A stretch of 64,000 nucleotides of DNA, taken from contig OX030961.1 of NCBI GenBank assembly GCA_943735955.1, positions 6,330,420 to 6,394,419 on the forward strand, in the 5' to 3' direction. Of this stretch, positions 1 through 12,942 are shown in pieces (within the stretch, counting starts at the first letter, position 1; every line of letters starts with the position of its first letter). Below the pieces are notes generated by a model. It saw only the letters and a list, made by a program, of their open reading frames with translations. It did not search any database and was not told the DNA's origin. The position numbers were made by a program, and so were the translations under genes. Source of the DNA: Piscicola geometra. Its lineage: Eukaryota; Annelida; Clitellata; Hirudinida; Piscicolidae.

Positions 1-3000
1 ATCATTCAAACTCAAACGAAATTTAAAAGATTATTTTAAAACCAACAAAAAACAAATAGAATAATTTTAAAATTTAAAACAAAGCTGTTTAAAGATGTCA
101 GAGCTATCTCTAGTGTCTACCAAACAATTTAAAGCTTTCAAATCCAAGAAAAGGAACAAGATAGTAGACAAAACATTTTCACATAAACTTCTAAATCACT
201 AGGGTTTTTTCCTTTTCTCAAAAAGTGTCTCAACTCTGGAAGCAAGGTTGATTTAACGGTTAGCCAATAGAGCATTGATTTTTGGTGTATATTTAGTTTG
301 ACCTGATAGCATGGATAAAAGATTGAAAACAAAGAATGTAAAAAAGAAAGTAGAGAAGAAGATAGAAGATGAGCTAGATAGAGTGAGTATCTATATATAT
401 CAGGGAAGTTATGTCAGGGATTATGTGATGGCGAGATGTATGGACTGGAGTGAAAGGTTCAGGAAAAGAGGCAATGGATAGGCCACGTGACAGGAATGAA
501 TTATAAGAATAAAAGAAATTAATAGCAAAAGAAATAATAGTAGTGTTTTTTTTATCTACTTATAAAGATAAATGTAGCACCCATAAAAATTAACAATGGT
601 AAATGAAATATAATTTTAAAAATCTTTTAAATATAAAATAAAACAAATAAATAACGTAAACAGCCCATTAGCAAGCTGGTATGATGGCACTCTGCCCAAA
701 CTTTTTTTGCTTTTTTTATTAGCGTGATGTTTGTTTTATTCGCAAAATGAAAGGATTTTGAGAAAAATGAGGCTTGGAATTTGTTGGACAAATAGAAAAG
801 AATGCTTTAATGACTTTGAACAGGAAATTAATAAAAATTGCGGATGCAACTAATACATGGTCTCAGATATAAAACTTTTTTTTGAATTTATTCTAACATT
901 TTATTTTTTATTGAGATAAATTATTTTAACTTTAAAACACTTGATAAAAAAATATTTTTCTAAACGTATTAAAGCCTTTTTTATTATATTTAGTTTTTAT
1001 GAAAAAAAAATTTAATCTAATTTTGATAAAAATTCATTGATATATGAAAAAGTTTTATTTGTATTACCTAGAATGCTTTTACTCTCAAACATGAACAAAT
1101 ATTCGACGTAAAAGGTCTCTATTGCTATTTCTATTCAAAAATCGGAAAAACATTGAACAAACAGAAGTGAAGGAGGAACAAACAGGAGAGCCAAAAAATT
1201 CGGACAAAACAAAGCAAACTAGATTTTGATTTTTTAAAACGAAAAGTTAGTAATAAAAAATTTAAAATTGATATAGCAATTATTGTGGATGCACTCAAGA
1301 GATTTATGAAGTACTCCTGAATTCAAATGACAAAAATATCAATTTTCAAAACAGTTAAAAAAGTATTAAATATTTATTTTTTACCAATTATAATTTTAAA
1401 AATTAATTTACAATGATAAAAATACAAAAATAATAAATACTTCTCAATTCACTAAGAAATACACTAAGTAATTGAGTGTTCAAAAGCAAAAATAAAAATA
1501 AATAAATAAGTAAAGATACTTGGTCAGACACACCTTTGTGTGTCTGAAGCATGAAGGCAGGCAAAGTGGAAACGTAGACACATTTGGAAGTAATTTGGCT
1601 GCTTGTGTTTAACGTTACAATATTTAGATGTTTAAGTCTTTATTTTAAAAAATATTTTTTACTATTTTTATAAGTTTAAAAACATTTAAATAGGGACTTT
1701 TCAACTTAATAAATTATTTTTACTTTTTTTACAAATAATTAACACAAAAGTCATTTAGTATGTGAAAAACTAAAAATGCTTAATAGACACAAAGTTGTCA
1801 AATTTAATAATACATTTATAGAATAACTAACATTTATATTATTTATAACCCATCTTCAATCAAACAAAAATATCTTCAATGACTCATGACTTTAAACGCA
1901 ACAATTTATCAAATAATATTATTATCTTTTTAACTTGAATTGCGATCTATATCATTACTATTATCCCATTCTTCTAAAGTTCGTTAACGATTAAACTGAC
2001 CTGAAACAATAAAAGTCCCACTGCATATAAGCAAGTTAACATCAAGGTCCGGTGTGCAGACCTGACTCGAAAGCTTGTAGCCAATTAAGACTGACAGACT
2101 TCGGCAAATGTTTGCAATTAAAAAAGCATAAACTCCTGCTTAGCGGAGAAGTAACTAGACCGAAAGCTTTCTCACTCGACCAGATGTACCCAGTTACTAG
2201 CCTGGTTTCTTGGTGAATGAAAGTTTGGTTTTTAAATAATTTTTGGAAACAATAATTTAGAAAGTATATTTTCTAAAAAAGTTTTTTGCAATTTAAATCA
2301 CCGACATTTTGCCTGAAACAAAAGACGGTTTTAATTAATTTAACTATTTAAAAACCCAAATTTTATTATTAATATTTACTTTTTCTTTTTGAAGATATTT
2401 TAATTTTTGATTATTCTTTCAAAACACTTTTTATAATTCTATGCCGAAGATATATTGTTGATAAAGGTGTTAGTAAAAAAATGCAACTAATCCAAGAAGG
2501 TTAGAAAGGTTACCTCAAATCTCTTGGAAAGTTTTGCAGTAGTTTTCATTTGCTTAAATTTTGAGAAAAAAATATTTTTCAAGGTTTTTGGGTTTTTCGC
2601 CGAAAAGAAAAAAAACCATGCATTAGGTTGATCTAGAGGCGCTACAAATCTACATTATAAAGTGCAACGCTTCGCTTCATGTCTATGAGAAAAGATTATG
2701 AAAAGAAGTGGGACTTCTAAATGAATAGGTGTGGCTTGAACCATGAAGGAAAGATTGCATTTGAAATCATTTTCAAGTTTTCAGCATTGTCGTAGTTGTC
2801 AGACTTTTTGAAATATCATTAAATTATTTTTATTCAACTCAAGAGCTCATTAATTAAAAGTCTTTTTGAAAACAATGGATCACTATGCCATCTTTTTTAG
2901 AAATTATTTTTTGCTTTAAAATTCTAGCCAAGTCTTTTAAAAGAATTATACCGATGATTAATGGCAACATCTTTACTTTCTTTGTTCCTTCTTCAATCAT

Positions 3001-5190
3001 CATCACCATTCACTTTCTCGTCATTGCTGTTGTCGGCATTACCATCATTTCCATCTTCATCATCACCTTCATTACTCTCATCACTATCCTCATTACTTTA
3101 CCCATCACCAACACCACCATGATGAATATATTTTTCCCAACATTTTTGAAAATGTTATTTGCTAAATTCTTTGACGCGTATGAGACTCAACTTATTATCA
3201 TTAACACTCACAATAAGCGACCCTCACTTTCCAACTTATCAAACCTTTGCTAAAATATTTAGAAAAAATTAACATATTATTCTAGAAAATGACAAATGTA
3301 GGGATTGCAATGGCATTAAAACCAAAAGAATTTTCAATAACTCAAACTTGAAAAACTCAATAAACTGTTTTTTGTGATAAAACTGTTGGTAAATTATCGA
3401 AAAATACCGAAAATAATTATCTTATGTGAAGAAAGACGATGGTTAGAAGCCATAGAAGCAATAGAATAGGTGGAAGCCCTTATGGCGCAGAACAGCGAAT
3501 TTTAACACAAATAGTCAATTAGTGGATGCTGTAGGCCTGCAGCGGATCCATGTCCTGCGGAGCATACCAGTTCAATTTGCCACGTTTCCCTCCATTATCT
3601 CATCCTTCTATTCAGGCGTTTATTTAAGTTTCTGGTCATGAAAAAATTACTTTTTAATGTGATTTTATTCCGCTTTTAGTTTTGATGAAAACGCGATTTT
3701 AATATTTAATCACTTATATTAGATAAAATGTTGTTATTTTAAAGTTAATATTCTCAAATGTTAGATTCGAACGAAGAAATCATCAATGCAAGCATCCCTT
3801 AATCTAAAAAAATGTGCTGATCCTGTTTCAACTGCTCTTGGTAGCAATAAAGAATGTCGCAATATAGCCCTTCTTGAAAATAATTCATAAAATTAATTGG
3901 TTTAAAAATATAATTTTACAAGTAATTATTAATCATAAAAATTATTTAATAATATAGAACCAAATTCATTGATAGAATACGAACTTTTATAAATATTCTT
4001 TAAATAAATTTATTTATTATCCGGGTTCAAGGTGATTTATTATAAAACAGAAAATGCTGCGAGGGACATATTGTGATAAGTATTTGGTCCCAAAGATGTT
4101 AGTTGATCAATGTTTTTCATGTTATGCAGCTTCTCAACGCGTCTGTTGTTTCTACTATTTTAGTTTATAATATCATATTTTGAAATCGTAGCTTGATCTT
4201 ATCAAATTTTTACTCAGTTTCATCAACTCTGGATGTATTTTTACATTTTTGTTTGTTTTAAAGATAATTTTTATTCATTTTGGTGACAATAACGGGATTT
4301 GAAGCTAAGTAAGTGGTTTTGATCTAGTTTTTATTTGTTTGCAGTCCTCACCAACAATTTCCGAAACTTTTACATATACTCTAACTAAAATCATCTCTTT
4401 CACCTCCCCCTCTCAGCAACGACCCCCACTACCAAAAATATATCTCGATATATCACGTCGCAACACGATAACCTAGATTCGTCATACCACTCCTACAGGG
4501 TGAGATTGCCAGTGTGTGTTTGCTGATTGATAGCTCTACAACATGATAACACTAATTGTGATTGCTTCAGCTTTCAGTTATTCGTATAGATTTTTGTTAA
4601 TTTTAATTAATAAATAGCGTAATTTTCAGTCGAAATCAGTGCTTTAATGAACTTAATCAAGATTTTAAAAATACTTTTTGTATAAGAGTTTAACTAAATT
4701 AAGTGTAGTTATATCGAAAATTAATATCGTTCTTTTAGAAATAAAAAAAAATTCATTGTTTATTAAAATAAGATAATTCATTGAAAACAATCTATTTTTT
4801 ATATTATTGGTCTACATTTCAATATTCAAACGCATTTCATCCTTGTCAGTAATGTAAATATTCCCTCAAACATGGAGAAAATTTTATTCACTATTGGATT
4901 GCCTTTGACAGTTAAAAGATTGTTCAAAGAAATAATCAAAAAATCAAAAATTGAAGTTTTTACTTTTTAATATGCTAACATTGTTCAATTTCAATTAAAA
5001 TTGTATAATCTCAATTATAATTAATCAACCTAATTATATATATTTACATAATTCTCTTCATAAAAATAAAAATACATTTCCGCTAAAAATAAAAAAAGAT
5101 GTTTATCTGATTGGTAATGAGCAAACCACAATCATGATCACCCCCCGCTTGTCATTATCACTCCGCGTATCAATCACTCAAATCTGTCAG
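1..5190. other. gene-free AT-rich stretch
   Basis: I see no conserved exon or RNA gene on either strand. The region is A/T homopolymer-rich with frequent stops in all frames. The one long open stretch, about 2885-3253, reads through an ATC/CAT-biased low-complexity tract (about 2990-3125) and has an Ile/Thr-rich composition, so I do not regard it as a gene. Confidence 0.6.
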
Positions 5191-5191
5191 T

Positions 5192-5335
5192 CCATCATCA
5201 TTATTGTCATTATCATCATCATTATCATCATCATTATCCTCATCATCATCATCATCATCATCGTCATCATCGTCATCATCATCATCATCATCATCGTCAT
5301 CATCATCATCCTCGTCATTACCTTCAGTATCATCA
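5192..5335. repeat. imperfect (ATC)n microsatellite
   Basis: About 140 bp of ATC/GTC trinucleotide repeat. Because the unit is three bases with no stop codon, several frames on both strands are open here (poly-Ser, poly-Ile, poly-Asp, poly-Met). These open frames follow from the repeat and are not evidence for a protein. Nothing in the flanks looks like an exon. Confidence 0.9.
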
Positions 5336-5798
5336 AAACCACCATGTGAAGATGACAACGAAGGAAAGGATGATGATGAAGAAACAGATAAAGAGCTACT
5401 GATAACGCTAAGACCACAGCAAGTGATGAATATGATTGGGTTGATGGCGGTGTGAATAGATAAATATATTTTATTAGAGAGGATATTGCGGCATTGATTG
5501 CAGACAGAGCGTTCAATTAAGGGGCCATGCCACGAGTGCACGTGCTGCTGGGGAGGCTCAGGCAAGGAGCAACCAGTGATCAGTATTTGGTGGTAGGGAT
5601 GATGGTGGCTTTGCGTTGGTGGTTGAGACAACGTTGGAATTCGTTTTTAAACAACTTTTAAAATTCATATTGAGTCAAACTAAAAATAATTTTGTGAAAG
5701 TCTTTGGAAATACATTATACAAAAAGGAAGAAATCGTTAAGCTTTATCAAAGACATTTCCAGTCACAGCTGGAGATTTAGAAGAACGTGACCAAGAGA

Positions 5799-5832
5799 AT
5801 GACGTCAGCTGACGCGTCTTCACAACGTCACG
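5799..5832. promoter_or_regulatory. CRE/E-box palindrome cluster
   Basis: A full cAMP-response element TGACGTCA (5800-5807) overlaps the perfect 12-bp palindrome CGTCAGCTGACG, which contains an E-box (CAGCTG). It is followed by the palindrome GACGCGTC and a CGTCACG half-site at 5826-5832. Such a run of CpG-containing palindromes is unusual in this AT-rich sequence. CREB/ATF and bHLH factors bind these motifs in animals. No target gene is visible nearby, so function is inference. Confidence 0.3.
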
Positions 5833-5835
5833 ATA

Positions 5836-8800
5836 TTTTTTACAATCGCGAAACGTTGAACTTTTATTCAAATAATGTTTAAATTATTTATAATCTACCA
5901 ATTCTTTTATAACTTTTAAAGTTTAATATTCTTTTTTAAAATCTGTTTGTATTTGTGTTTTTTGTTTTATGAAAAATAGTGTTGCAGTTTTTATTGATTT
6001 TATCGTACCAGTGTTGCATTAAAATGTTTGAGAATTTTTTTAGGTGATTTGTGGAAATTTCACTATAACCATAAATCAAGTGTTTTGAGGGCATTTCAAA
6101 ACTGATGTCCTGTCAAAAAAGCCATGAAACTTAACGCGAATGCCATAAATAAAAACGTATCTACGTGGAAATAAGACTTTTTAAAATAAACGGAAAAACG
6201 CATCAGGATAAAAAAAGATTTTGTAAAAGCTTTTTACTTTTACGTCAACCCTGTTAGTTCTTTAATACTTTTTTCCAGAATAGTTTTATCTTTCAAATAT
6301 TAACTTTTAACTTTTAAATATTTTTGGACATAAAGCATAATTACAGCAACTTTTAGGGGCAAATAAATTCTCAAATTACGGAGGCTCAGCGTGGCTGCTT
6401 CTTTGCACAAGCGATGTGCATTAAGGTCTTCCCTGCCCTGCTTCTCTCAATACATCGCACTTTTCTTACACTCCCATCTCAGTAAATTCAAATCTCAAAG
6501 ATCCTACCTTCCAAACTTGAATCCAGACTGTAGAGCTTTCACGCTTCTGTTAGCACGAACTCTATCATTGAAAAATGTGATGTTTGTTGGTTAAAGTTTT
6601 CGCAAAATTGTATGCTTTTCTTTTTACAGTAGTTTTTCTTGATATTTTCCTATAAATATGTTATTTATATTTTTTATTCATCCATCTTTACATCCAGCCT
6701 TCTATTCATCTGTCCAAAACTAAGACCTTCCATCGTCAAATCTCGCAATTCATCCTCCCTGATTCTTCTCATTAAAACTTTCAACAACACGTTTTCAAAG
6801 AAACTTCTTTCAAGATATATATAAAAACTAAATGACTGAGTTTTACAAGAAAATATGTTTGGAAAAGAAAATAGTTTTTTAAACAATAAAACAATTATAT
6901 AAAATTTGATATACATTTATTGAACTGGATTTAAATTTCGGAAACAATATTCTCTTCCAAAATGTTGAAATTTGATACTGAAAACATCGAAATTTCTATA
7001 AAATAGGTTTTTTAATTTAAAATAGCAAATCAGTTTCTATACTGAATTTGAGAATCGAGGTAAATTTTATGTTGTAGTAATTGTGAAAGTTGAAAATTGA
7101 GTAATATATAAATTTAAGTTGTAAAAATATCGTTCAAAAAACTTATTTGAAAACATATTTTTTATAGTCAAAAAACTTCAAGATAAATGAATCATTGAAG
7201 GGATATCATCAGTGAATCGAATCTTTCGATTTAAACGCGTATAAATAAAAAAATAACATAGCGATAAAAAAGACAGATAATTTATCAAGGAATGTGAACA
7301 GAACAAAAATCTATCATGATTTTTTTTATTTGCAAAACCTCTGCAATGATTTTTAATCGTTTTCCCACGCAACTTTTTATTCAGGTCCAGCTTATTTTCT
7401 TCGATATACATACAAATAGGCTGGATATCCGGCTTTAATTTGTTTAGAAATTGTATTTATGAGTATTAATGAAGGTATTATGATTATGGATAGTTATGTC
7501 CATTGGAAATATTTATAATGTGAGTATAAGGTGAATTTATGGAGAAATAAAAGCATGAGTGTATTTCGATACTTTTAGTGTCTTCTCGGAGATGTTTCCA
7601 GACGCATAAAACTGTATAGAAGCCATTTCACATTTTATGTTATTTCTACCACGTTTTATGTATGTTTTAAGCGTTACAATTACAGTGATTTTGTACAAAC
7701 TTACGAATTAAAATTTATTTGATAGTGAAAACCATACAGTCTCAAAAAGATTTAATACAAATTAAACGAGTTTTTTTTTTCTAAAGAAGGAAACATCCGT
7801 ATCTTTTAAATTCTTATAAAAACGCAAACGACGCAGATGGAGGTTTAATCAAACTCAGATCAAAGGTTTAATTAACCGATAAGTTTTTAAAAGCTAAGAT
7901 TTTTTCAAAAAATTGATTAAATTTAGAATGAAATTCAAAATCGTACTTTTCAGCATTAAAAATGATTCCTTCTATTTTTATTGAATTAACAATTCACTCT
8001 ATAAAAGCCATACATTGTTTTTCATTAAATAAGTCACGCTTTTACTCTGACAAATTTGATAATCGACCTTGGCGTATTTTTCACTTTCCAATATTTCATT
8101 AGTTCCAAGCCACTGCGTATGTCTTCTTCATTATAATGACCGAAATCAGCGCAATAAATCACGTAAGACTGCAAAAGCTTTGTGCCTGCCTTTCTTTCAA
8201 GCCTTTCAGAGCGCCTCTGCGACAATATTCGCATCTTCAAGTCTTTTGATGTGAAAGAACGACGTTTTGAAGAATGGAAAACCTTTTACACTGTTAGAAC
8301 TTTTATTTCCGTAAGTGAGTTATGCTGTTGATAATTTCAATATAAATATCATGGAAGTATTGACGGCATCATCGCTGTAGAAGCAGAAGAATGTGTTATT
8401 AATTACAAGGCAATTTGTCTCAATATTTTTCTCAGCCTATTTAAATTACCGTCCAGACCAAGTCACTTTGTTTTTAATCATGTGTTTCTGTATTTGTATG
8501 TGTTTTGTTAGTAGTTTTGTACGTGGGGATGAGTGTGTGCGTGTGTGTGTGTGAATATTGGCAAAGGATTTATGAAAGCATGTCGAAGAGCTATTATTTA
8601 TGCCTTCATTATCTCGCATGTAGCTTCAACAAATAAATATTCAAGCAGGGCCGTGTTTAGAAGCCGTCGTATGGCTACACTTTGTATTCAGACTTTAATG
8701 TTAGAAAAATATTTATGGACAAAACGCCAACATTTTTATTTTCTTCTAAATTCTATTTTTAATAGGTTTTTGAAAAAGTAGATAATTGTAAATTTAATTG

Positions 8801-10825
8801 CTTTGGAAATTCTATTTCCTAGAAATATTTTAAACGGTTATTATTATTAGACGAGAAAAACTTTGTTTATTTTTTCCGTCTATCGGAAAAACCTAGCATT
8901 CTTTTCATATTCCATCCAGCTTTCAACCCCATTTTTGAATTTCTCAAAGGGAAAAATCCATCCAGTATATAAACGGGCACGTGCTCTAGAGGATTCTGTG
9001 GTGTATACGTTGTGGCAGATCTGCTGGCAGATTCGATAGTTGTAGTATATCGGAAACGAAGGCATTTTGTTAATGTATGCAAATATGGCTGCATTCTGTC
9101 TCTTTTATAGTGTATTTATAACGCTCCGGTCTGACACAAGCAAGCGGCCTTTTGAATCTCAAAGCTCGAGACATTAACAATGTAGTCATTTGTTCAATAC
9201 CATCATTCCATTACTCTCAACCCGCTTTAATTCTCATTTCTTTCACATTTTATGTCCCATGGTGCTTCGCCATGCTCAATATGCGGCCACTCGCTTTAAT
9301 CTCCAATCATTTTCGCGCAACCTTCACACCGTGGTGGTTTCGGCATCAGCTCCCGTTGCCTCACCGCTTGATATTCGTAAGACTGATGTATGAGCGCGTG
9401 TTATAGCTTGTCTACTTCTCTATCTGTATTTACATACTAACACGAAAATGATTAATAATAAATAATAATGCTAAATCTCATCGTAATGTGGACTTTATCG
9501 GATTAAGTAACGAAACTTTTACGTGGATGAAGAGCTTTTTTATAAGGCGGTTATCCGTTTTGGAACTGTTAATTTTTTCTTAGTATATTTTCTAGCTTTT
9601 GAGACATAAAAAAATACAGGCTTAAAAACTAAAAAGTATCTATTGGCATGTTGAAAGAAAGTAGTAAAAAGTCTAGAAAAGTTTGTTTTTTTCAAAAAAA
9701 CGCAAAAATATTTCTTTATACATACGAAAAACGCCCGAGGATTGTGCATTAGACGCTGTACATTGAAAGGGAGTGTGCAAAATTGAATTGTACAAGCAGT
9801 CAGATGGCAAAATGTAGAAGAATAAAAGAAAACTGCAATATTGATATTATTATCGTTTAACATAAAGTTTTAATACATTGAAAAAGTTTTTTAATAAAGA
9901 AAAATTTAAATTGGTTTTAATTTGTGAAAAAGTTTCATACTTAATTAGTGTGACTCTTTTTTAAATGCGTTAATTGTTAAAAATGGAAAAAAATATTAAC
10001 AGATTTCTTTATAAATCAAAGCATAACAATGATTTTACAAAAGCAAATGAACTACTTTTCTGTTTGAGAAAACAAACATCACTTTGAATGAGATTAACTG
10101 CCTTACCTTGCCCATGAAATGCTCAAGAAAAAAAATAATTTTCCAAAAATAATAACTATGAAAGTTGCTTCGAGCCAAGGCACACAGAGCAACAGGAAGG
10201 CAGCAAGACATCGAATGAGGTCATTTTCTCGTTACGATGGAGCCCGAGGATGAAATGCTGAAGCATTGATGCTTGAGTCAAGCCTTCTAATCATGACCCC
10301 CTCAAGCGCTTTTTTCCGTCTCTCCACTCGTGTCGTCTTCTTACATGCTTTTCTTCCAATTAGTTTTTCCACAAATTGCGAAACTATAGGAAATATGAAG
10401 ATAAATATATTCAGTAGGTTTTCTTCGATAATTCTTTTTTTTCACACTGTTTTGACAAAATGCTGCAGAAGTAATGATCAGTCACAGAGCTAACAAACGA
10501 CAATGTCTCTCACAGTCCATTCATTCGTCCTCTACAGACCTTTTCGCATGCCTAGCTATTACATCACATACCTACGTCTTTTCATAACCGAATCTTATAA
10601 ATATTAATAGCCCTTTTATTATCAATTTTAATCTTCAATATATCGTCAAGTTCTTGCATATAATCTACCTTTATCGACTTCCACTGCCATCTATACACAT
10701 GGAAACACACAAATCAGCCTATTTATTAATGTATACAAAACTACAAGGTTGCTTATTGTGATATACTAAGTTGTGGAGCAAATATTTGCGGAATTATTAG
10801 ATGGTATTGAATTTATTCTGGCATC
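5836..10825. other. gene-free AT-rich stretch
   Basis: No exon with recognisable similarity and no RNA gene seen. Short open frames, for example at 8034-8240 and 8867-9094 on the minus strand, match no family I know and lack supporting splice sites or context. Confidence 0.55.
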
Positions 10826-10827
10826 GT

Positions 10828-10967
10828 ACTCAGTACATACTTTCACTGGCGCTGTGTATGTGACTGTACACTGTGTATTGTACATATGTGTACTTTCACT
10901 GGCACAGTGTACTGTACATATGTGTACTGTACACCGTGTACTGTACACTGTGTACTGTACACGTACA
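10828..10967. repeat. CTGTACAC-type palindromic tandem repeat
   Basis: Roughly 140 bp built from variants of a GTGTACTGTACA unit. There are two larger near-copies beginning with ACTTTCACTGGC (about 10841 and 10891), followed by three short copies ending near 10960. The unit is largely self-complementary, so either strand could fold into hairpins. The open frames on both strands here come from the repeat. Confidence 0.75.
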
Positions 10968-10969
10968 TT

Positions 10970-12828
10970 CTAAACTATGTTGATACAACGTGGCGAGCAC
11001 CAGTAAAAGTATTCGATTGATGTTGCGAAACAAATAAGACATTGTCACCGAGAAAGATCTCACGTACGGTGGTTTGAGGGATATCTCGCTCGTATTTGAT
11101 AGTTGTTAAAAATGTATGTTTTCTTCACTTTTTGAGACTTAAGTTTCATTCTTTTTCAAGTTTTTGCGTGCAAGATACTTGCGTGCATAATATATGCAAG
11201 CATACATAAAAGTGGAGGTATGGAGGCATGGTAGTGTCCCCATATAATGTTAATGACGTCCTTAATTACGACAAGCAACGCCAAGACGATCAAACATGCA
11301 CCCGTTCACGAACGCACGCATCGCCACTTTAAGAGTCGTTTACGTATTCAAGAATTCCCTTCCTGCCTTCTCCGGAACCTTTCTTTCCTGCGTGCTTCTT
11401 TTTTTTTGTTTATGTCAACTTTCCTTTTTAGACGGTGTTTTAATATTATTCTTTAACTTTTTTCCATTATAGAGTATTTCTGCTTTAATTTTTCACTTAA
11501 CTTTAAATGTATCTCGCGTTAGAATTTTTTTTTCTATTTTGCATACAAGCGTTTTTATGAACTGCGTTCATGTCCATTTTATGCTTGATGCCTTCGATCC
11601 GCTTCTTATCGATTCGATCTGGCACTCTCAGAAGTAATTTTAATTATTCCGTTGCTCAATCGATTGATAGATGCATCAATCAGTTTTGATTCAGTCAAAG
11701 ATTGCATTATTGATTTATATGATGTTTTGATGTTTTATGAACTTTACAGAGTTTGGGTTTATTTGTAAACAACACGCTGGTTTTTCCCGTCAGTTCTTAC
11801 ACCCTTTCAATCATACTTTTTCAAAATGTTTGAAAGTTCAAGCTTTTTGAAGTATTTTTACTTTAAAAATAATTTTTTTAACAATTCAAAACATTTCTTC
11901 AGTATATTTTACATCAAGGCTTTCAATAAACTAACCTTTCGTTCTTCAAAAAGCAGGAAAGATTTTTTTCTTTTTGAATCAACTTCTCTGAACAAACTTG
12001 TTTTGCTTTATTTTATTATTTTTTATTCAAGTGTTTTTCATTATTTAAAAAAATCTTTTATCTTCACAAGCGTTCTTGAGATGTATGTGTGCATGTTTTC
12101 GATGTTTTTCCATTTTTTTTGTATATTAACTGCTTGCAATAAGTAACTTGGCACCAACATTAATCTCTCAGCATTATGACAACAACACAAATTAACGGCT
12201 CACAAAAATTAGAAAAATTCTTTCAAAAGCAATCGTTAAAGAAATAAACGATATTATGCCGAGAAACGTTTTAAAAAAACATTAGTAAATATTTTGTCTT
12301 TAAGTTGATTGACAAATTGTTTTTCCACCTCTTCAGATTAAACTTATTAGCTCGGGAAAAGATATCTGCCTGTTCCATGCATTCTTCACTGCCATCTCTT
12401 TCTATGGAGAATATTATTAATTAATCTTTTTTACACGTGTTCAAAACTTCTTTTTTGAAATTCGAATATTAAGTTCAACTCACTTTTATACATGAAACTT
12501 TTTTTGTTTTTTTGATTGAAAATACTGCTTTAAAAAAGGTGAAAACCTTCATGCCGAAATTTATAGACGTCATAAAGCAAACCTGAGAAAGAGTACAAAA
12601 TAGTGTCAAAATCTTTTTTTATAACATTATTTTTCATACTTAATACTTTTTACATTTACATGTAAAATAGTAATATTTATTATATATTTATTCTTTTCTT
12701 TTAATGTTATTTTCAACACTTATTGATGCAATGCACTTGGATGGATTGTTAAGAGAGTGTTTAACTTTTCAATGACTTACTGAAAACAACATCTAATATA
12801 AATAAATTTATCATACGTATACAAACCT
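10970..12828. other. gene-free AT-rich stretch
   Basis: Nothing recognisable as a gene or RNA. The open frame at 11826-12146 is Phe/Lys/Ser-rich, matches no family I know and has the base composition of the surrounding non-coding DNA. Confidence 0.5.
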
Positions 12829-12942
12829 ACATACATAAACTTTACATTGAAAAATACATACATAGATTTTACAATTAAAAATACATACATAGATTTTACA
12901 TTGAAAAATACATACATAAATTTTACATTGAAAAATACATCA
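12829..12942. repeat. 27-bp tandem repeat, four copies
   Basis: Four head-to-tail 27-bp units begin at 12829, 12856, 12883 and 12910, each of the form ACATACATA...TTTTACATTGAAAAAT with one or two substitutions, plus a partial fifth. It is a local minisatellite with no coding content. Confidence 0.85.

Noticed and set aside
5170..5631. 153-codon minus-strand frame with a poly-Asp tail
   Set aside because: The Asp run is the antisense of the ATC microsatellite, and the remainder matches no family and has no splice support.
8867..9094. Minus-strand 75-codon frame
   Set aside because: No recognisable domain, no flanking exons, and a second overlapping frame of similar length on the same strand.
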